A stretch of 64,000 nt of DNA from Marasmius tenuissimus (GCA_029532415.1 JAQOTA010000056.1:146716-210715), one strand, 5' to 3'. Positions 35,207 through 46,050 are shown, counted from the first letter of the stretch. Numbers and translations are program-made. The notes: a model not told the origin generated them from the sequence alone.

Positions 35207-36943
35207 ATGGATCCAAACGTATTAGCAGAATTACTCCGAACATCCATGGATCGTGTGCTGTTTATCGAGAACTACCACGAGCAAGGATCGCATCACGATT
35301 CAGAGACCATTCTCCAGCATCTTCCAGCAATCCAGAGCGACATCGCACACTTGAACTCTGAGATCACTCGGCTCAAATCAGCCTTAACCTCGTTGGAGAA
35401 CTATCGAGAACGACTGAACCGTTGCGTTGCGATCGGAAAGTCGTTAATCCCGCCGCCCGTGCATAGATTGCCCAGTGAACTCTTGTCCCACATTTTCAAA
35501 GTCATTTGTGATGATGGACCTATCAGCGAACTTTCCTCTAGTAACCTCCGGTATACACCTCCTCCACCGCCCGTGCGAATGTCCGCGGTGTGTGCTTATT
35601 GGAGAGCAATCGCACTTTCTACGTCGAACTTGTGGTCGGCGGTGAAATTTGCTTTGGAGCTCTCACCAAACACAAATGTAGAACGGCTACACAGGATGAC
35701 CGAAAGGTTTATTACCCGCGCCCGCACCTCTCCCTTGACCATCGCCTTTGAAATACCCGAAGGCCAGAGGGCTTTGGATCCTGGAGATCCATTCACAGTA
35801 GTCGTCAACCATGCAGTGGAGGTATTATGCGAGCGCTCATTTCAATGGCTCGATGTCGAATTAAATGTTCCGTCCAATTTCTTCTTGCTCCCCGCCATTC
35901 GAGGTATCAGAGGCAATCTCCCGAATCTTCGAAACATCTCCATATGCGATCTACAAATCCCTTTGGCCTCCACATACATACTTTTTGATGGTGGATGTCC
36001 GGCTCTTCGAGCTATGACAATCCACATGCTTGGAGAGCAAGAAGACATAATATTCCAAACTATTCCATGGCAGCAGGTTGAGGACCTAAAGCTTGGCGAT
36101 TTCCGCCCAAACTTGGCACGTTCTCCTCTGTACCTTGTGTCTCTTTGTCCAAAGCTCATATCCCTGAACCTTGATTACAACTTGGAGGTCCATCAACCGA
36201 GCGTCGATCACTTTACCGGCCATGTAACCTCCAATATGGAGTCCCTTACCCTCATGCTGAAATCCGACTACAACGAGGCCCAGGACACATGGGTAGAATT
36301 TTTTGACCACATCACCCTCCCTCGACTATCCTCTCTAACTCTCCAAGGCACCTATTCTACTCACCAGTTCGAGGATATTTCCTCCATCTTACAGTGTGTT
36401 ACTCGATCGGCATGCCCAATCACATCTCTGACCCTCAGGTTCAACTTACTCTCGATGACAGAGAATCACCGTCTTCTTTCCCTCCTGCCGAGTTTAACTA
36501 CCCTTGCTCTCTACGAAGACTGGACCGCAACGTATTCTAAACTAAAAGTGAAACTAGACCGCGTGAAAGATTTCTCTCGCCTACTATACGTCGACTCCGG
36601 TTCTCCGGCTTCGACTACCCAACTGGAGACGCCACACCTATTACCCCGACTCCACCAAGTCTCATTCGATCTTCCTAATTTTCACGATCCCAAAACTCTC
36701 CTTTGCCCTCTCTTTGATTCCGACCAAGGTGTCGACGGGAACTTGTACAGAACGGTAGCCTCTAGATGGCTTCCTGACCGGCGAGAGGCAGTGGTTCCAA
36801 GAGGTGGCGTCGATAGCCTACAGTCTGTGACAATTATGTTCGCAAATTCATGGCGGCGCCGTCCCAATCTTCCGGATTTGGCGAAACTGAGGAAGCTTGG
36901 TGAGGAGGGATTGGAGGTCTTTATCCGCGACAAAGATTCTTAG
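35207..36943 (+). CDS. F-box protein (copy F2, intact)
   Basis: A single open frame of 578 codons starts at MDPNVLAELL. Residues ~34-75 form a heptad-like helix (LNSEITRLKSALTSLENY). The F-box-like domain follows at about 84-150, with VHRLPSELLSHIFKVI, then CAYWRAIALSTSNLWSAV. The remainder is leucine-rich with repeated hydrophobic strands, such as LPNLRNISI, LCPKLISLNL, LSSLTLQGTY and LPSLTTLALY, resembling degenerate leucine-rich repeats used for substrate binding. In this family the F-box contacts Skp1 in SCF ubiquitin ligases and the C-terminal part selects the target; the target here is unknown. Large F-box families of this style are common in Agaricomycetes. Three broken copies lie in the window at 9338, 27325 and 60100. 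A leader intron just before the ATG is likely. Confidence 0.85.
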   Translation: MDPNVLAELLRTSMDRVLFIENYHEQGSHHDSETILQHLPAIQSDIAHLNSEITRLKSALTSLENYRERLNRCVAIGKSLIPPPVHRLPSELLSHIFKVICDDGPISELSSSNLRYTPPPPPVRMSAVCAYWRAIALSTSNLWSAVKFALELSPNTNVERLHRMTERFITRARTSPLTIAFEIPEGQRALDPGDPFTVVVNHAVEVLCERSFQWLDVELNVPSNFFLLPAIRGIRGNLPNLRNISICDLQIPLASTYILFDGGCPALRAMTIHMLGEQEDIIFQTIPWQQVEDLKLGDFRPNLARSPLYLVSLCPKLISLNLDYNLEVHQPSVDHFTGHVTSNMESLTLMLKSDYNEAQDTWVEFFDHITLPRLSSLTLQGTYSTHQFEDISSILQCVTRSACPITSLTLRFNLLSMTENHRLLSLLPSLTTLALYEDWTATYSKLKVKLDRVKDFSRLLYVDSGSPASTTQLETPHLLPRLHQVSFDLPNFHDPKTLLCPLFDSDQGVDGNLYRTVASRWLPDRREAVVPRGGVDSLQSVTIMFANSWRRRPNLPDLAKLRKLGEEGLEVFIRDKDS

Positions 36944-37531
36944 TATCAGAAATGATACTGTGATTGCTTCGATTTGCTAGATGGAGACATACACTCTTAG
37001 GTCTATATAGGGAGCAGGGGTAGTTTGAAAATACTCCAGTTCTCCTATCATCTCGCTACGCTTCCACCACATTCTTCTCTCTATCGTGTTGGACAGCGTC
37101 TGCGCATTCTCCTCCCGATTCATTACTCGAGTCATGTGCCTTCCATCGGTATCTCGTCTGAAATAAAACCTCGTGTGCCTCTGGAATACACTTAAGGCTC
37201 GTCAACGAGCAATACATTTATGTTTTCCAGAGTTCATACAAATAGACTGAGAGATACACCATAGGTCGCGTTCCAAAAATACTCTTCATCGTGTCATGGA
37301 TTTCTCGGCGCCCATGATACATGTCCTAAGCCCTTTAGAGATCCTCCTGCGAGACTGCAAGAGACATCAATTACGGTGTAGTGATGAGGGTTCAAACAAA
37401 CGGATGCTCACCCTCTTTTTCTCGTCGTGAGCCCACCCTCCACAGCAGCAAATGTTCAATTCCTTCACCAGCTTTCCATGGCAAAACTTGATCTTCCTTC
37501 GGTCCGACACGTACCGCCTCAGCAAGTTCCA
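36944..37531. other. intergenic between convergent genes
   Basis: 3' flanks of the F-box gene and of the minus-strand gene at 37532. No gene seen. Confidence 0.5.
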
Positions 37532-38239
37532 TTAATCCAACTGCAACATGTTCGCCCCCGCAGTCCTTTTATCGATGCTGAACGGTTTTGAGAACGAATA
37601 AACAGTGGCTGGATCTCCCTTCGCGTCGTTAAACACCGTCAGCACGACATACGAAAGAGCCCCAAAGAAGTCGTTCTCCAACTCGATCTTCCCCATCCTC
37701 TCCGTCTTGGCATAGGTCCCCAAACTGAGATCAACCACAGACTTGTGATTTCCGACCTTCTCGCGACCGACACTCTCTACTTTGAACTGGGGATGCACAG
37801 AAATGTCCATCTGACCCGTATGCATGATATTAACGCAGAGAAACTCCTTCGATTCGGCGTAGGATCGTAATGGGAGGAGTGCAGAGGATATGGCACAGTT
37901 CTTGAGGAACGCGTTGTAGTACCCCCACCCAGGCCCAGACGTCTTCGAGGGTCGTTGCAATACCGGTATTTTCGGCGTAGTATTCGCGCTTCGATTTGAA
38001 CTCTTTACAAGCAGAGATGCGGGCGGGCCAGTCATTTTTCCGACGTTCTTTGCTCTGAGGAGAAGATATAATAGATCAGAACAAAGAAACACGTCTTTGA
38101 GAGCGTCGAGCAAGGAGGCTTACGCAGTAGATCACTCGGCAGCAGCCACCATACCGCGGGAGCTTTTCGTGGTGAGTAAGTTGACGGAGTTGGAGGCATC
38201 AATTACACTTTTAGTGAGTGTGGGCGACAAGGCCGTCAT
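37532..38239 (-). pseudogene. unrecognised gene with a one-base frameshift
   Basis: I do not recognise this protein. The C-terminal part is well coded: YYNAFLKNCAISSALLPLR, then a strand-rich part (FKVESVGREKVGNHKS, LSLGTYAKTERMGKIEL) and the end KRTAGANMLQLD. Upstream the better frame is one base out: FKSKREYYAENTGIATTL, then EDVWAWVG. The two frames meet at a run of five C on the plus strand (37922-37926). With four C they would join as WAWVG-YYNAF. A likely first exon starts at 38239 (MTALSPTLTKSVIDASNS), followed by an intron ending near 38058, though the first junction does not fit cleanly. No signal peptide is evident. This is a recent pseudogene or a sequence error. No function is proposed. 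Confidence 0.5.
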
Positions 38240-38908
38240 AAAACATGGGAAAGTCGGATTGGACGACGTTGAGTCTGTTGATGCGTAGAATGGAGCTATC
38301 TTCTTTCATGATTGCAATTTATCGCAAGCCGGTGGGCGGTTCAGGTGATCGTTCTGCTTACCATTCTGTAGGCATCCAGCAGTGAGTGAGTTCCCAGAAA
38401 ACAATTAAGAGGTTGAAGAGCTTACTTCGAGTAGGATGTGAGAGGAGACGTAGAGGCGCACCAGTGACTAAGAAGGGAACAAAGAGAACGTACCACAGTA
38501 GCACGTTTGTACCTGAGCGACTCACCGCGGGACCATTTGCCATTTCAAGGCACGGTGCCGCTTGCCGCGTTGAGGGCAAGTTCTTTCGCGCTTGCCTCCC
38601 GACCTCAGAGCAGGTTACACTCTGAATACTGATCTCGCCCACAGGATTTTCTCAGTATGATGGCGGGCACAAGCTTTCGCTCCAGAAACCGCTCACTAGC
38701 TCGGTTTCCATCTGAATACGGACATAGACGCAAGTAAGAGACAGCATAACCAATCTATCCAGAGATGATCAATACTAACGGAGGTAAACTCAAAGATGGC
38801 TGAGCCTGGTAGACCCCTACGTGCCAGCAATATTTTCACCGCGGGGGTATATATTGAGAAAATCGTCGACAAGCTGAACCAAAAGTGAAAAGATCGCCCC
38901 TAGATATG
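38240..38908. other. intergenic, no gene seen
   Basis: Between two minus-strand genes. Overlapping short frames at 38358-38642 are on both strands and look like chance. Confidence 0.45.
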
Positions 38909-40465
38909 TCAAACAGAACGTGTTTGCGGGAACGTATACTCTAAAGATACGTCGGTTTCGTGAAGGTGGTGGGAGTTCACGCTGGGCTCCCACGTTACTC
39001 GCCGTATGTGAAGAATTGCACGGCTGGTGAGAATCGAGTGCATTACGCGCTCGAAACTATAAGCACTGATGTCAGACGTTGATCGGTAAAGTAGATTATC
39101 AATGATTCTGTTACGCACGCAGTGAGGAGGTGAACCAAGTCGGGCTAATTGAGTCAAGAGAGAAATTTAGCGAAACGCACCGAAGTTCTGTTGTCTGGGC
39201 TTACAGGAAGAAGGACGATTACCACCACGTTGATCAACGATATCACTAAATGTTGGATGTCAGTAGCGAGGTCCGCCCTCGAACTAACTGGAGATACACA
39301 CGGAAGACGAAGCCATAGTAGATAAGACCTGTAGAGAGCATGCCATCAGATCCCCGAACGGCGCACAGCAAAGTAGCTTACCATCTTCGTAGATGGCTTT
39401 CATGAGTTTGGAACTCCCGCCCATTCGAACTGCAAAATAGATTAGCCATGGAGGCATCATGACTGTCTTGGATCTATATTTGGCCTACAGTGTGAGATTC
39501 CCGGAATCAGAATCATGATCAACATTGCTGCAACCAGCCTTCAGCATCGACCAGGTCCTTGAGCGACGGGATCGCTTACCAGTATCGTAGATCATCAATA
39601 GGGTCCAGCACAGGTAAAGTATATGGTTTCCGACAGAAATAAAACACCCTCGAAACTCTGGTATTGGTAGTTTTTCAACTAGTAAAGAGTCAAATATGAG
39701 GGTCGTATGCTGAAGATGAGACTTACATCGAGTTGCGTCTAAGAATCGTTGGACCACAACGAAACACGGAGCCCATGTTCCTAAGGAAAAGACAAAAAGT
39801 CCTATTCCTATTATAACGCTTTTTCTCCACATTGCCCAAATACGGAGCGTCAGGAGCACTGCGTTGATTAGGGAGGTGAGCTGTAACATCCAGAGGCTAA
39901 AAAAATCGAGCGTTATACACCTTCAGAAAGCACAAGGCCTGTGATAAAAGACCCTGAAGTAAAGGTTTCCCGGCGCACAGGTCAGAAACTCGCATGAATG
40001 AAGAGGGGTCGGATCACCTACATCCAATGATACGATAAGCAATATCGCAACGTTGCGGACTCAGGTTCTCCGCGAAATGCACTGGATAAGGAAATAACAG
40101 TAAGCACTGCGCAGTGGATCAGGCGAGATCAATGAGCGTACGATACAGTAGCACCCCTGTGTCGAAGAAGGGGAGATATCGTTGTATCACGTAGAGAACC
40201 GTGGCGAGCGACCATTTCTTCCTCCAGATACACCGTACCTCTGGCCCGAGGTTGAGAGCGACATCGTAAACGAGTAAAGCCGAGGTGGCCACTGCAGGGA
40301 GGGATTGAAGCTGAGTTGCAATGTTGACATGCACTGGGTCGAACCAACCGTTTAGATACTAAGTCAAGGTCAGTGAACCATCGTATTTGAAGTTGTGATA
40401 CCCAAACTGACCGAAACTGTCTTCTGGTGCTCAAGCGCGATGGTGGCGGCAGAGACGTCAGCCAT
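38909..40465 (-). CDS. DUF6533-type membrane protein (copy D5)
   Basis: This DUF6533 gene starts MADVSAATIALEHQK at 40465. Exons then give YLNV and ATSALLVYDVALNL, and EVRCIWRKKWSLATV, then QRYLPFFDTG, a clear DUF6533 signature. Next come HFAENLSPQRCDIAYR, a short exon GSFITGLVLSE, an exon with LRIWAMWRKSVIIGIGLFVF and GTWAPCFVVVQRFLDATRC, then CWTLLMIYDT. The last exon reads FERVMHSILTSRAILHIRR and stops at 38909. Hydrophobic segments fit seven helices. Introns are about 50-65 bp. No internal stop was seen after splicing, so it is probably intact. Function unknown. Confidence 0.72.
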
Positions 40466-42259
40466 TGGGCTCCAAAACTTTGAGGTGATACCAAGGTAGG
40501 AGGACCTTTAAGTGGGCAGAACGGACAGCGATACCTTCTCAACTGCATTCGGCAGTGGAAACGATGATCGAACACTTGTAATAATCCACACGAACCTCAA
40601 CACCGACCGATCTGGGCATCATCACGAGGGAGGGGATATCAGGTGTCTTGAATGAGCCCTAATGTGCAAATCAGTGACCGCGCAAAATTTGGCCCCAGAT
40701 GATCATGATTCGCGCGTAAGCAGGAATCTGGTGGGGTTGCAAAGCGGGTGTTTCTAGACAGTCCTTGATCAAGGAACAGCGAGTCAGTGGCAAGTAATGT
40801 TTGTTGGCCAAGGCGGAGACCGCGAAAGTACAGAGTGGCCTCTTGAGCATTCGAACAGCCACTCACGACGCTCGGAGTCAAGACCTCTTTGCCCCAACTC
40901 GAGCATTGATGCTAATCATTGGTAAGTAACGGATCGTATATGGAGCATCGTCCCGCGGCTATCAAGAGTCGAGCAGAGGACGCATTTGAGCCTGGAGTTT
41001 TGGGTGAGCTGATTAGCACACTGTCTTGTACCTCAAGACGTTGAAACGAGATGAACGGGATCGGGCCGGAGTTGGAGTGTTGTCAACGGAGGCTGTTGCG
41101 ATGATAAAGAAGTTCTTGTACTTACAGGATGAGTGCTGAGGGATCAAAGTGATGATGTCGATCACAGATATCGTCAGATGAGATTGAAACGCTAGGTCTA
41201 CACCAAGCTCGATGTTAATAGCCCAGACCAGAAATGGTACTTTCAGCTGGAACGATACCGACAGCAAAAAGCCCTAGTGGGTAGATGTTGGTGGCATTTC
41301 TGTGTCGATGACATTGGAAAATCGATATGACGTTGAGCAGGTCCAATTCGCAGTATCTGGCACTGAGACTTTCATCCAGAGTAATATCTTCTCGATTTCC
41401 ATGCCCGGTCTCGTTGATGACGCTGAAGTACCGTTGCGGTTTGTCCTGTCGCGTCGAAGAACCGTTAATATTGTTGTACTAGGCACGTAAACGTTATGTC
41501 GTGCGAAGTCCGAGCTGGCAAGCTGAGAGATGTATTAGATACAAGCTGAAGACCCACTGAAACAAGTTTGTTTCCCTTTTTGTTGCCGAAAGGAGTGTTC
41601 CAACATTGGCTTTACCGCTCGGAATCTATGCATAATGCTGTACCCAACGAATTAGAAAAAGCGTACGCAACCAAGACGCTTGATATCGAGCCTGTCTCAG
41701 GATTTTGGGGGAGGCTTCGAGAGTGGAGGCGAGTCTTTAACGTTCAATGAGTGCGGCTGGCTATGGTGGTCGCGGATAGACCATTGATCGGCGCCTGTCA
41801 GTCACGGTGTTAAGCCCACAATCCCACAATCCCACACGTGCCCCCGAGGGCCCTATACATGTGTTAAAGTTGGGAGCTCAGTCAACTCAACTCACACTCT
41901 TTCAAGAGAGAGAGCCTGCTCTCGCTGTCTCACGAAGGCATGACAATACGAGGGAGAAAAAGAGATGATGTATTCAATTCGACTTGCGTCGGTCGACACG
42001 GCGTCAACATTTGATATCCGAACGAGGTTCGTGACAAACTGCATACGCTCGAAGGCCAACATACCTGTCGAAGTCGAAAACCAAACTACACCGGCCCACA
42101 TACACGTATAAAGCCTCGACACGAACTCTTTAAATACCATTCGGAAGGTCTCCTAGCCAGGAAGGACCAAGGCACCATGTGCATGGCTAACAACCGTGAA
42201 TGGAATTCGATGGTAGAATCCATTGCACAAGTTTCCAACTCGAGGCGTAACCGTCGAGT
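40466..42259. other. intergenic, no firm gene
   Basis: Open frames at 41013-41267 and 41274-41486 (minus) are partly hydrophobic, and might be decayed exons of a membrane protein, but no family signature is visible. About 42160-42259 resembles the upstream flank of the KWF-P gene at 15429. Confidence 0.35.
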
Positions 42260-42790
42260 AAGGCCAGTTTTGATCATTGAATCGTCCGCTTCCGCAGCTA
42301 CTTGAGGGGTTTTTAGCCTCCAACGATACCAGCGGTCGTGGACCCCAGACCGTAATAGTCGTCGTCGGTATCCTGGTGTCTCTGGAGTAGTACTGGCCAT
42401 AGAACAGGGTCTTCCTTCAACGATTAAGGATCCAGAGGGCATCGCAAAGAGAATTGACGACTTGTTTGAGGAGGATTCGACCTCGGGACGCGATTTGCTA
42501 ACGGAACTCAAACAGATGGTAGACAAGTATATGGCGGGTGATGCGCACCTTTGACCCCAGAGCGACTGACGTCTGTCTCTCGAATTTCCTAAATTCTCAT
42601 ATGCACGCCAACGGCCATTTGAACATTCTTGAGATCCGGCTACCCAACATAGACGGGACGGCAAGTGCGCCAGATCAGAATGAGAGATATCGATAAGCCA
42701 AATGTAACGAGAATTCTCAATGTGATAGTCTTCTGATGGCAAAGTGGATGCCTACTGTCGCAGTTGAAGGACGAATGTGATTGCTTGAGC
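42260..42790 (+). pseudogene. KWF-P family pseudogene (copy W5)
   Basis: It aligns with the KWF-P genes at 15429 and 31435, including upstream flank. The start codon position is AGG (42260-42262) where the others have ATG. The first codons read PVLIIESSASAAT and then hit TGA at 42303-42305. The membrane segment (VIVVVGILVSLE) ends in another stop and the KWF-P motif is lost. Later parts still match (IDDLFEEDSTSGRDLLTEL). It is dead. A 218-codon open frame on the opposite strand is a shadow of it. Confidence 0.75.
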
Positions 42791-43154
42791 ACCTACTAGT
42801 ACCTAATAGGAAAAATATTTAGCAAAATCTGCAGTTGAAGATCGACATAGGGGCCTACCTTGGGTGGGAGGGTAATTCTCTGACTGACGCGAAGGTGATA
42901 GTAATACGTCCCAGTGCGTATGTTGTCCATCGCCGTGGGTCGCTACGCTCATGGTCCATTGTCATTGTCTACGCCTCTTTTTCCCCCCGCTTGGTCGTCT
43001 GTACGCCTGGCTCCTACTTGAAGTTCGAATTATGTGGATTGTTGCATCCGACAATCCAGGAAAGGTGAAGGGGATTCTGAGGGGAGAGACAGATCAAGTC
43101 CAGCATGATGACCGCGACTCTTTCTGAGAGGAGTATCCAGGGTCCTGCCGATAT
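42791..43154. other. downstream flank of KWF-P pseudogene
   Basis: About 43060-43130 resembles 32330-32400 ('agatcaagtccagcatgatgaccgcgac'). No gene seen. Confidence 0.4.
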
Positions 43155-43929
43155 TAGTGACGGTCAGAGTTGACTTGACCGCGCGGTCAAGTGGTCGATC
43201 AAAATTTCGAGCAAAAACTCGGTCAAGTCTTGATCGACTTTTGATCGCGTCTTTTTTTGCTCGACTCTGGAGCCGAGCAAACGCTCTTGACCGCAATTAA
43301 ACTGAGGCGATCAAGTTGAATACAGGCCTTTTTACTTTTAATCATTTATTTTTGCAGCCTGCAACTGGCATAACATTACCCAAATAGTGTTTTGAGCCTC
43401 TTGTCAAGTCTATCCCCCCAACTCTAGGTACTTTGATTTATCTGCAGTGGTCAAAAAATACACTAAAAATAGGGAGCAAAGTCATATTACACTGAACAAC
43501 TCAAAACACACACACAAGAGACAGCTACTCCCACATCTGAGCTCACAGTGTACAGTGCTAGCATGGTTCTTAGTGTGGTTCTTTGTACAAAAAAAACTGA
43601 TTTCGCGAGAAGAGTTTGAGGAATACAGAGGGAGCTGATCAGAGGGCGGTCAGAGTTGAACGCGATCAAAACAAGATCAAATGAGTTTGAACGAAAACTT
43701 GACCTTGTCTTGACCGCGAGTTGACCGCGCGGTCAACTCAATGAGGAGTCCATGTAAGGTTATTATAATGAGCCCTTGTCCAACAGGGCAGAGGTGTTAT
43801 AATGTTTGGCAGGGCTTACAAGAGCCCAGCCCCATTGTAATGACCCACTTGCAACAGCCTAGCCCCATTGCAATGACCCATTATAATGACTGCCTGGGCA
43901 CCAAGATTAAATAAATAAAACTTACTTCA

Positions 43930-44013
43930 TGACAACTGAGGGAATTGAACCCAAGAGTCTTGGTTAGAACTGACTATTGTAATGAGAGAGACTTCCAACT
44001 GAGCCATAGGACC
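43930..44013 (-). other. tRNA-like segment in left arm of E2
   Basis: Minus strand: GGTCCTATGGCTCAGTTGG ... GGTTCAATTCCCTC. The A box (TGGCTCAGTTGG, 43995-44006) fits the Pol III consensus exactly and the B box (GGTTCAATTCC, 43941-43951) differs at one base. The acceptor stem does not pair well, so a functional tRNA is unlikely. Confidence 0.5.
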
Positions 44014-44226
44014 ATATATTATCCCCTGCTATGAACATCTGTTATACCCAAGCCCCAACCCTAAACCTAACCCCTAACCTGGGGGGTGCCCCCCCCAGAC
44101 CCCCGCTATTATCATTCTCTCACCCCATACCCTAACCCTAACCCCTAACCTGGGGGGCAAGCCCCCCAGACCCCCCAGTCAAATCATTTGAGGTAGTATA
44201 GCCTAAACCTCATTCAGATCTATCAT

Positions 44227-44307
44227 GGTATTATAGCTCAGTTGGATTGTTGCCATTAATAACTGTAATGAAGTCGAGAGGCTGTAAGTTCAGTCCCTGT
44301 TGCTGCC
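44227..44307 (+). other. tRNA-like segment in right arm of E2
   Basis: Plus strand: GGTATTATAGCTCAGTTGG ... AAGTTCAGTCCCTG. The A box (TAGCTCAGTTGG, 44234-44245) fits the consensus; the B box (44286-44296) is weaker. It is the inverted counterpart of the segment at 43930-44013, so it belongs to the element's arms. Confidence 0.45.
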
Positions 44308-44503
44308 ATCACTACTTATATTCAATTTTATCTTGACCGGTGGCACCGCATTATAATGTCAAAATTTTGGCCGTCACATAGTCATTATAATGAAGCTGGG
44401 CTCCTGCAAGCCCTGCCAAACATTATAACGTGTCCACCCTGTTAGACAAGAACTCATTATAATGACCTTACATGGTCTGTTGACTCAACTCTGACTGTCA
44501 CTA

Positions 44504-45906
44504 TTTTCCCCACACCTTGAAGCGCGCACAAACCTGTCCTGAGCGGCCCGAGTCAGAAAAGTCGGGCCACTGGGACCCTGGATACTCCTTTCCACCTGCA
44601 TATCTCAAGCTTCTTTGGCCTCCTCTCCTCACACTTGCATACCTGTCTGATTCGCCACTCTTCGTGGTCGGCCCAACTTCTGCAGGAGCATGAATCAGGC
44701 CACGAGTGTACTGCCAGTGAAATAGCTCGTACTTGGTCTATTGCGGCACCTACGCTCATGGAATACTCTTCCCCTCCTTTTGCTTTGCTAGCATGATCAA
44801 GGATTTGGTCACCTTATACTATGGTCACCGTACTGTATCACCTGTGGGCTACAGAACGGCTTTGGTAGCGAGTTGAACTGGCGCTAGGTGTTTGTGCAAC
44901 AAACAAGAAAATAAGCGCCTTCTAGGGGCTGCTCCTTTGCACTGAACCACAATGAACCTTGCACTCTCATTCTTTGTTCACCACAAATCCACATAGCATA
45001 AGTCGCTACTCAAGCCTAATTCTCAATCACAAGCCTCACTAGGCGAAATACTGTACCTGGAATCCAATCTGAATTGGAACCCCCAAAAAAAATCTTGTTC
45101 TCAGCGAATTATTCGATATACGACACTAGACAGAACACTCCGACTTATTATCCAGGCCCAGACACTGTCGCTTGCATACTTTTAGTGGCAGTCGACCTTG
45201 AGTCAGATATTCAAGGAATTGAGGGGCAGTTTTAGGGGTAATTAAAGTTGGGTGATATAGCTGAGGTGCGAAGATTATCTGTTTTTCAACCTCAGGTCAT
45301 CGAGTCATATTCAATTTTGGATTGAGACAAGTCTGTCGCTAATTTCTCACAATTAAAACCCGCAGCAGACCACAGATATTAATAATGGCAACTCACGGTC
45401 GATCATTAGAGACCTCCTCAACATCGACATTGACCCGCCAAAGAATCCGATGGAAGACTCACTTTATCAACATACGCCATTTGAGTATCCACACTCATCT
45501 GGCACGCAAGGAAACCACTCACGCACTCTCCCACATCTTACCTTACGGCCTTGACCGGTACTATCCTCATATCGTACGTTTACTAGAGTCGAGTAGGGGT
45601 GTTGCACAAGGTGCATAATCTCAATCCCTGGCCTTCAATCTTTGAAACTCAAAGGGTTGCCGGTTATAGTTGAGGGAAAACTCGTCGTTCTTGTTCGAGA
45701 CGACGAAGCTATGCTATGACGTCTCAAAAGGGTTTTTTATTCTTCGTGCTTGGATTGGTTCTCGAAGCTGAACTTGGGAGCTCATCATGTAAATGCAAAC
45801 AACCCTGTCCCGTGGGCAATGGAGATAAGTCTATTTGCTCACAGCTCCTCCAAGGTAGACACTCGAATATCAAGATCTGTCGCTTTTTTGACCTTCTTCC
45901 GCTTAA
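44504..45906. other. intergenic, no firm gene
   Basis: The only open frames are short, such as 45385-45618 (77 codons, MATHGRSLETSS...), and have no recognisable features. Confidence 0.35.
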
Positions 45907-46050
45907 GGCTGCTCAATTCTTCCAGTTCGTAACCAGTTCGTAGTTCGTCCCAGTTCGTCAGATCATAAACGCGGAGACACTTCAGCAAAAATCACCTTAC
46001 GAACTGCAACGAACTGGCGAACTGGCAACGAACTGTAGAATTGAGCAGCC
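45907..46050. mobile_element. 144-bp MITE with CAGTTCG repeats
   Basis: GGCTGCTCAATTCT at the left end is an exact inverted copy of AGAATTGAGCAGCC at the right end, apart from one shifted base. Between them the units CAGTTCGT (left half) and ACGAACTG (right half) recur seven or eight times, so the whole can fold into a hairpin. No coding sequence. Target duplication is unclear. Confidence 0.65.

Larger units (their letters stand above)
43751..44474. mobile_element. inverted-repeat element with CATTATAATG arrays and tRNA-like arms (E2)
   Basis: The left arm begins CATGTAAGGTTATTATAATG and the right arm is its inverted copy CATGTAAGGTCATTATAATG. Similarity continues for about 100 bases ('gttataatgtttggcagggctt' type sequence) and then, more weakly, for nearly 300 bases to the centre. 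The palindrome CATTATAATG or a one- or two-base variant recurs about nine times. Each arm carries a tRNA-like segment with A and B boxes. The centre has two copies of CCTAACCCCTAACCTGGGGGG. No coding sequence. Target duplication not clear. Confidence 0.65.
43155..44503. mobile_element. nested inverted-repeat element with TA ends (E1)
   Basis: The left end TA-GTGACGGTCAGAGTTGA and the right end TCAACTCTGACTGTCAC-TA are inverted copies with one mismatch in the first 16 bases, each bordered by TA. This fits a TA target duplication of a mariner-like non-autonomous element. Inside are copies of TTGACCGCGCGGTCAA-type palindromes (43172-43190 and 43718-43737) and, at 43751-44474, a second inverted-repeat element. 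No transposase is present. Confidence 0.6.

Noticed and set aside
42086..42742. 218-codon open frame on the minus strand
   Set aside because: It is antisense to the KWF-P pseudogene, whose similarity to four other copies is clear; the frame has no recognisable features.
44050..44180. Chromosome end
   Set aside because: Only a few CCCTAA-like units are present and normal sequence continues on both sides.
43930..44307. Two functional tRNA genes
   Set aside because: A and B boxes are good, but the acceptor and anticodon stems do not pair convincingly and the two segments are inverted arms of one repeat element.
45385..45618. 77-codon frame MATHGRSLETSS...
   Set aside because: No recognisable features, no splice context, no related copy in the window.
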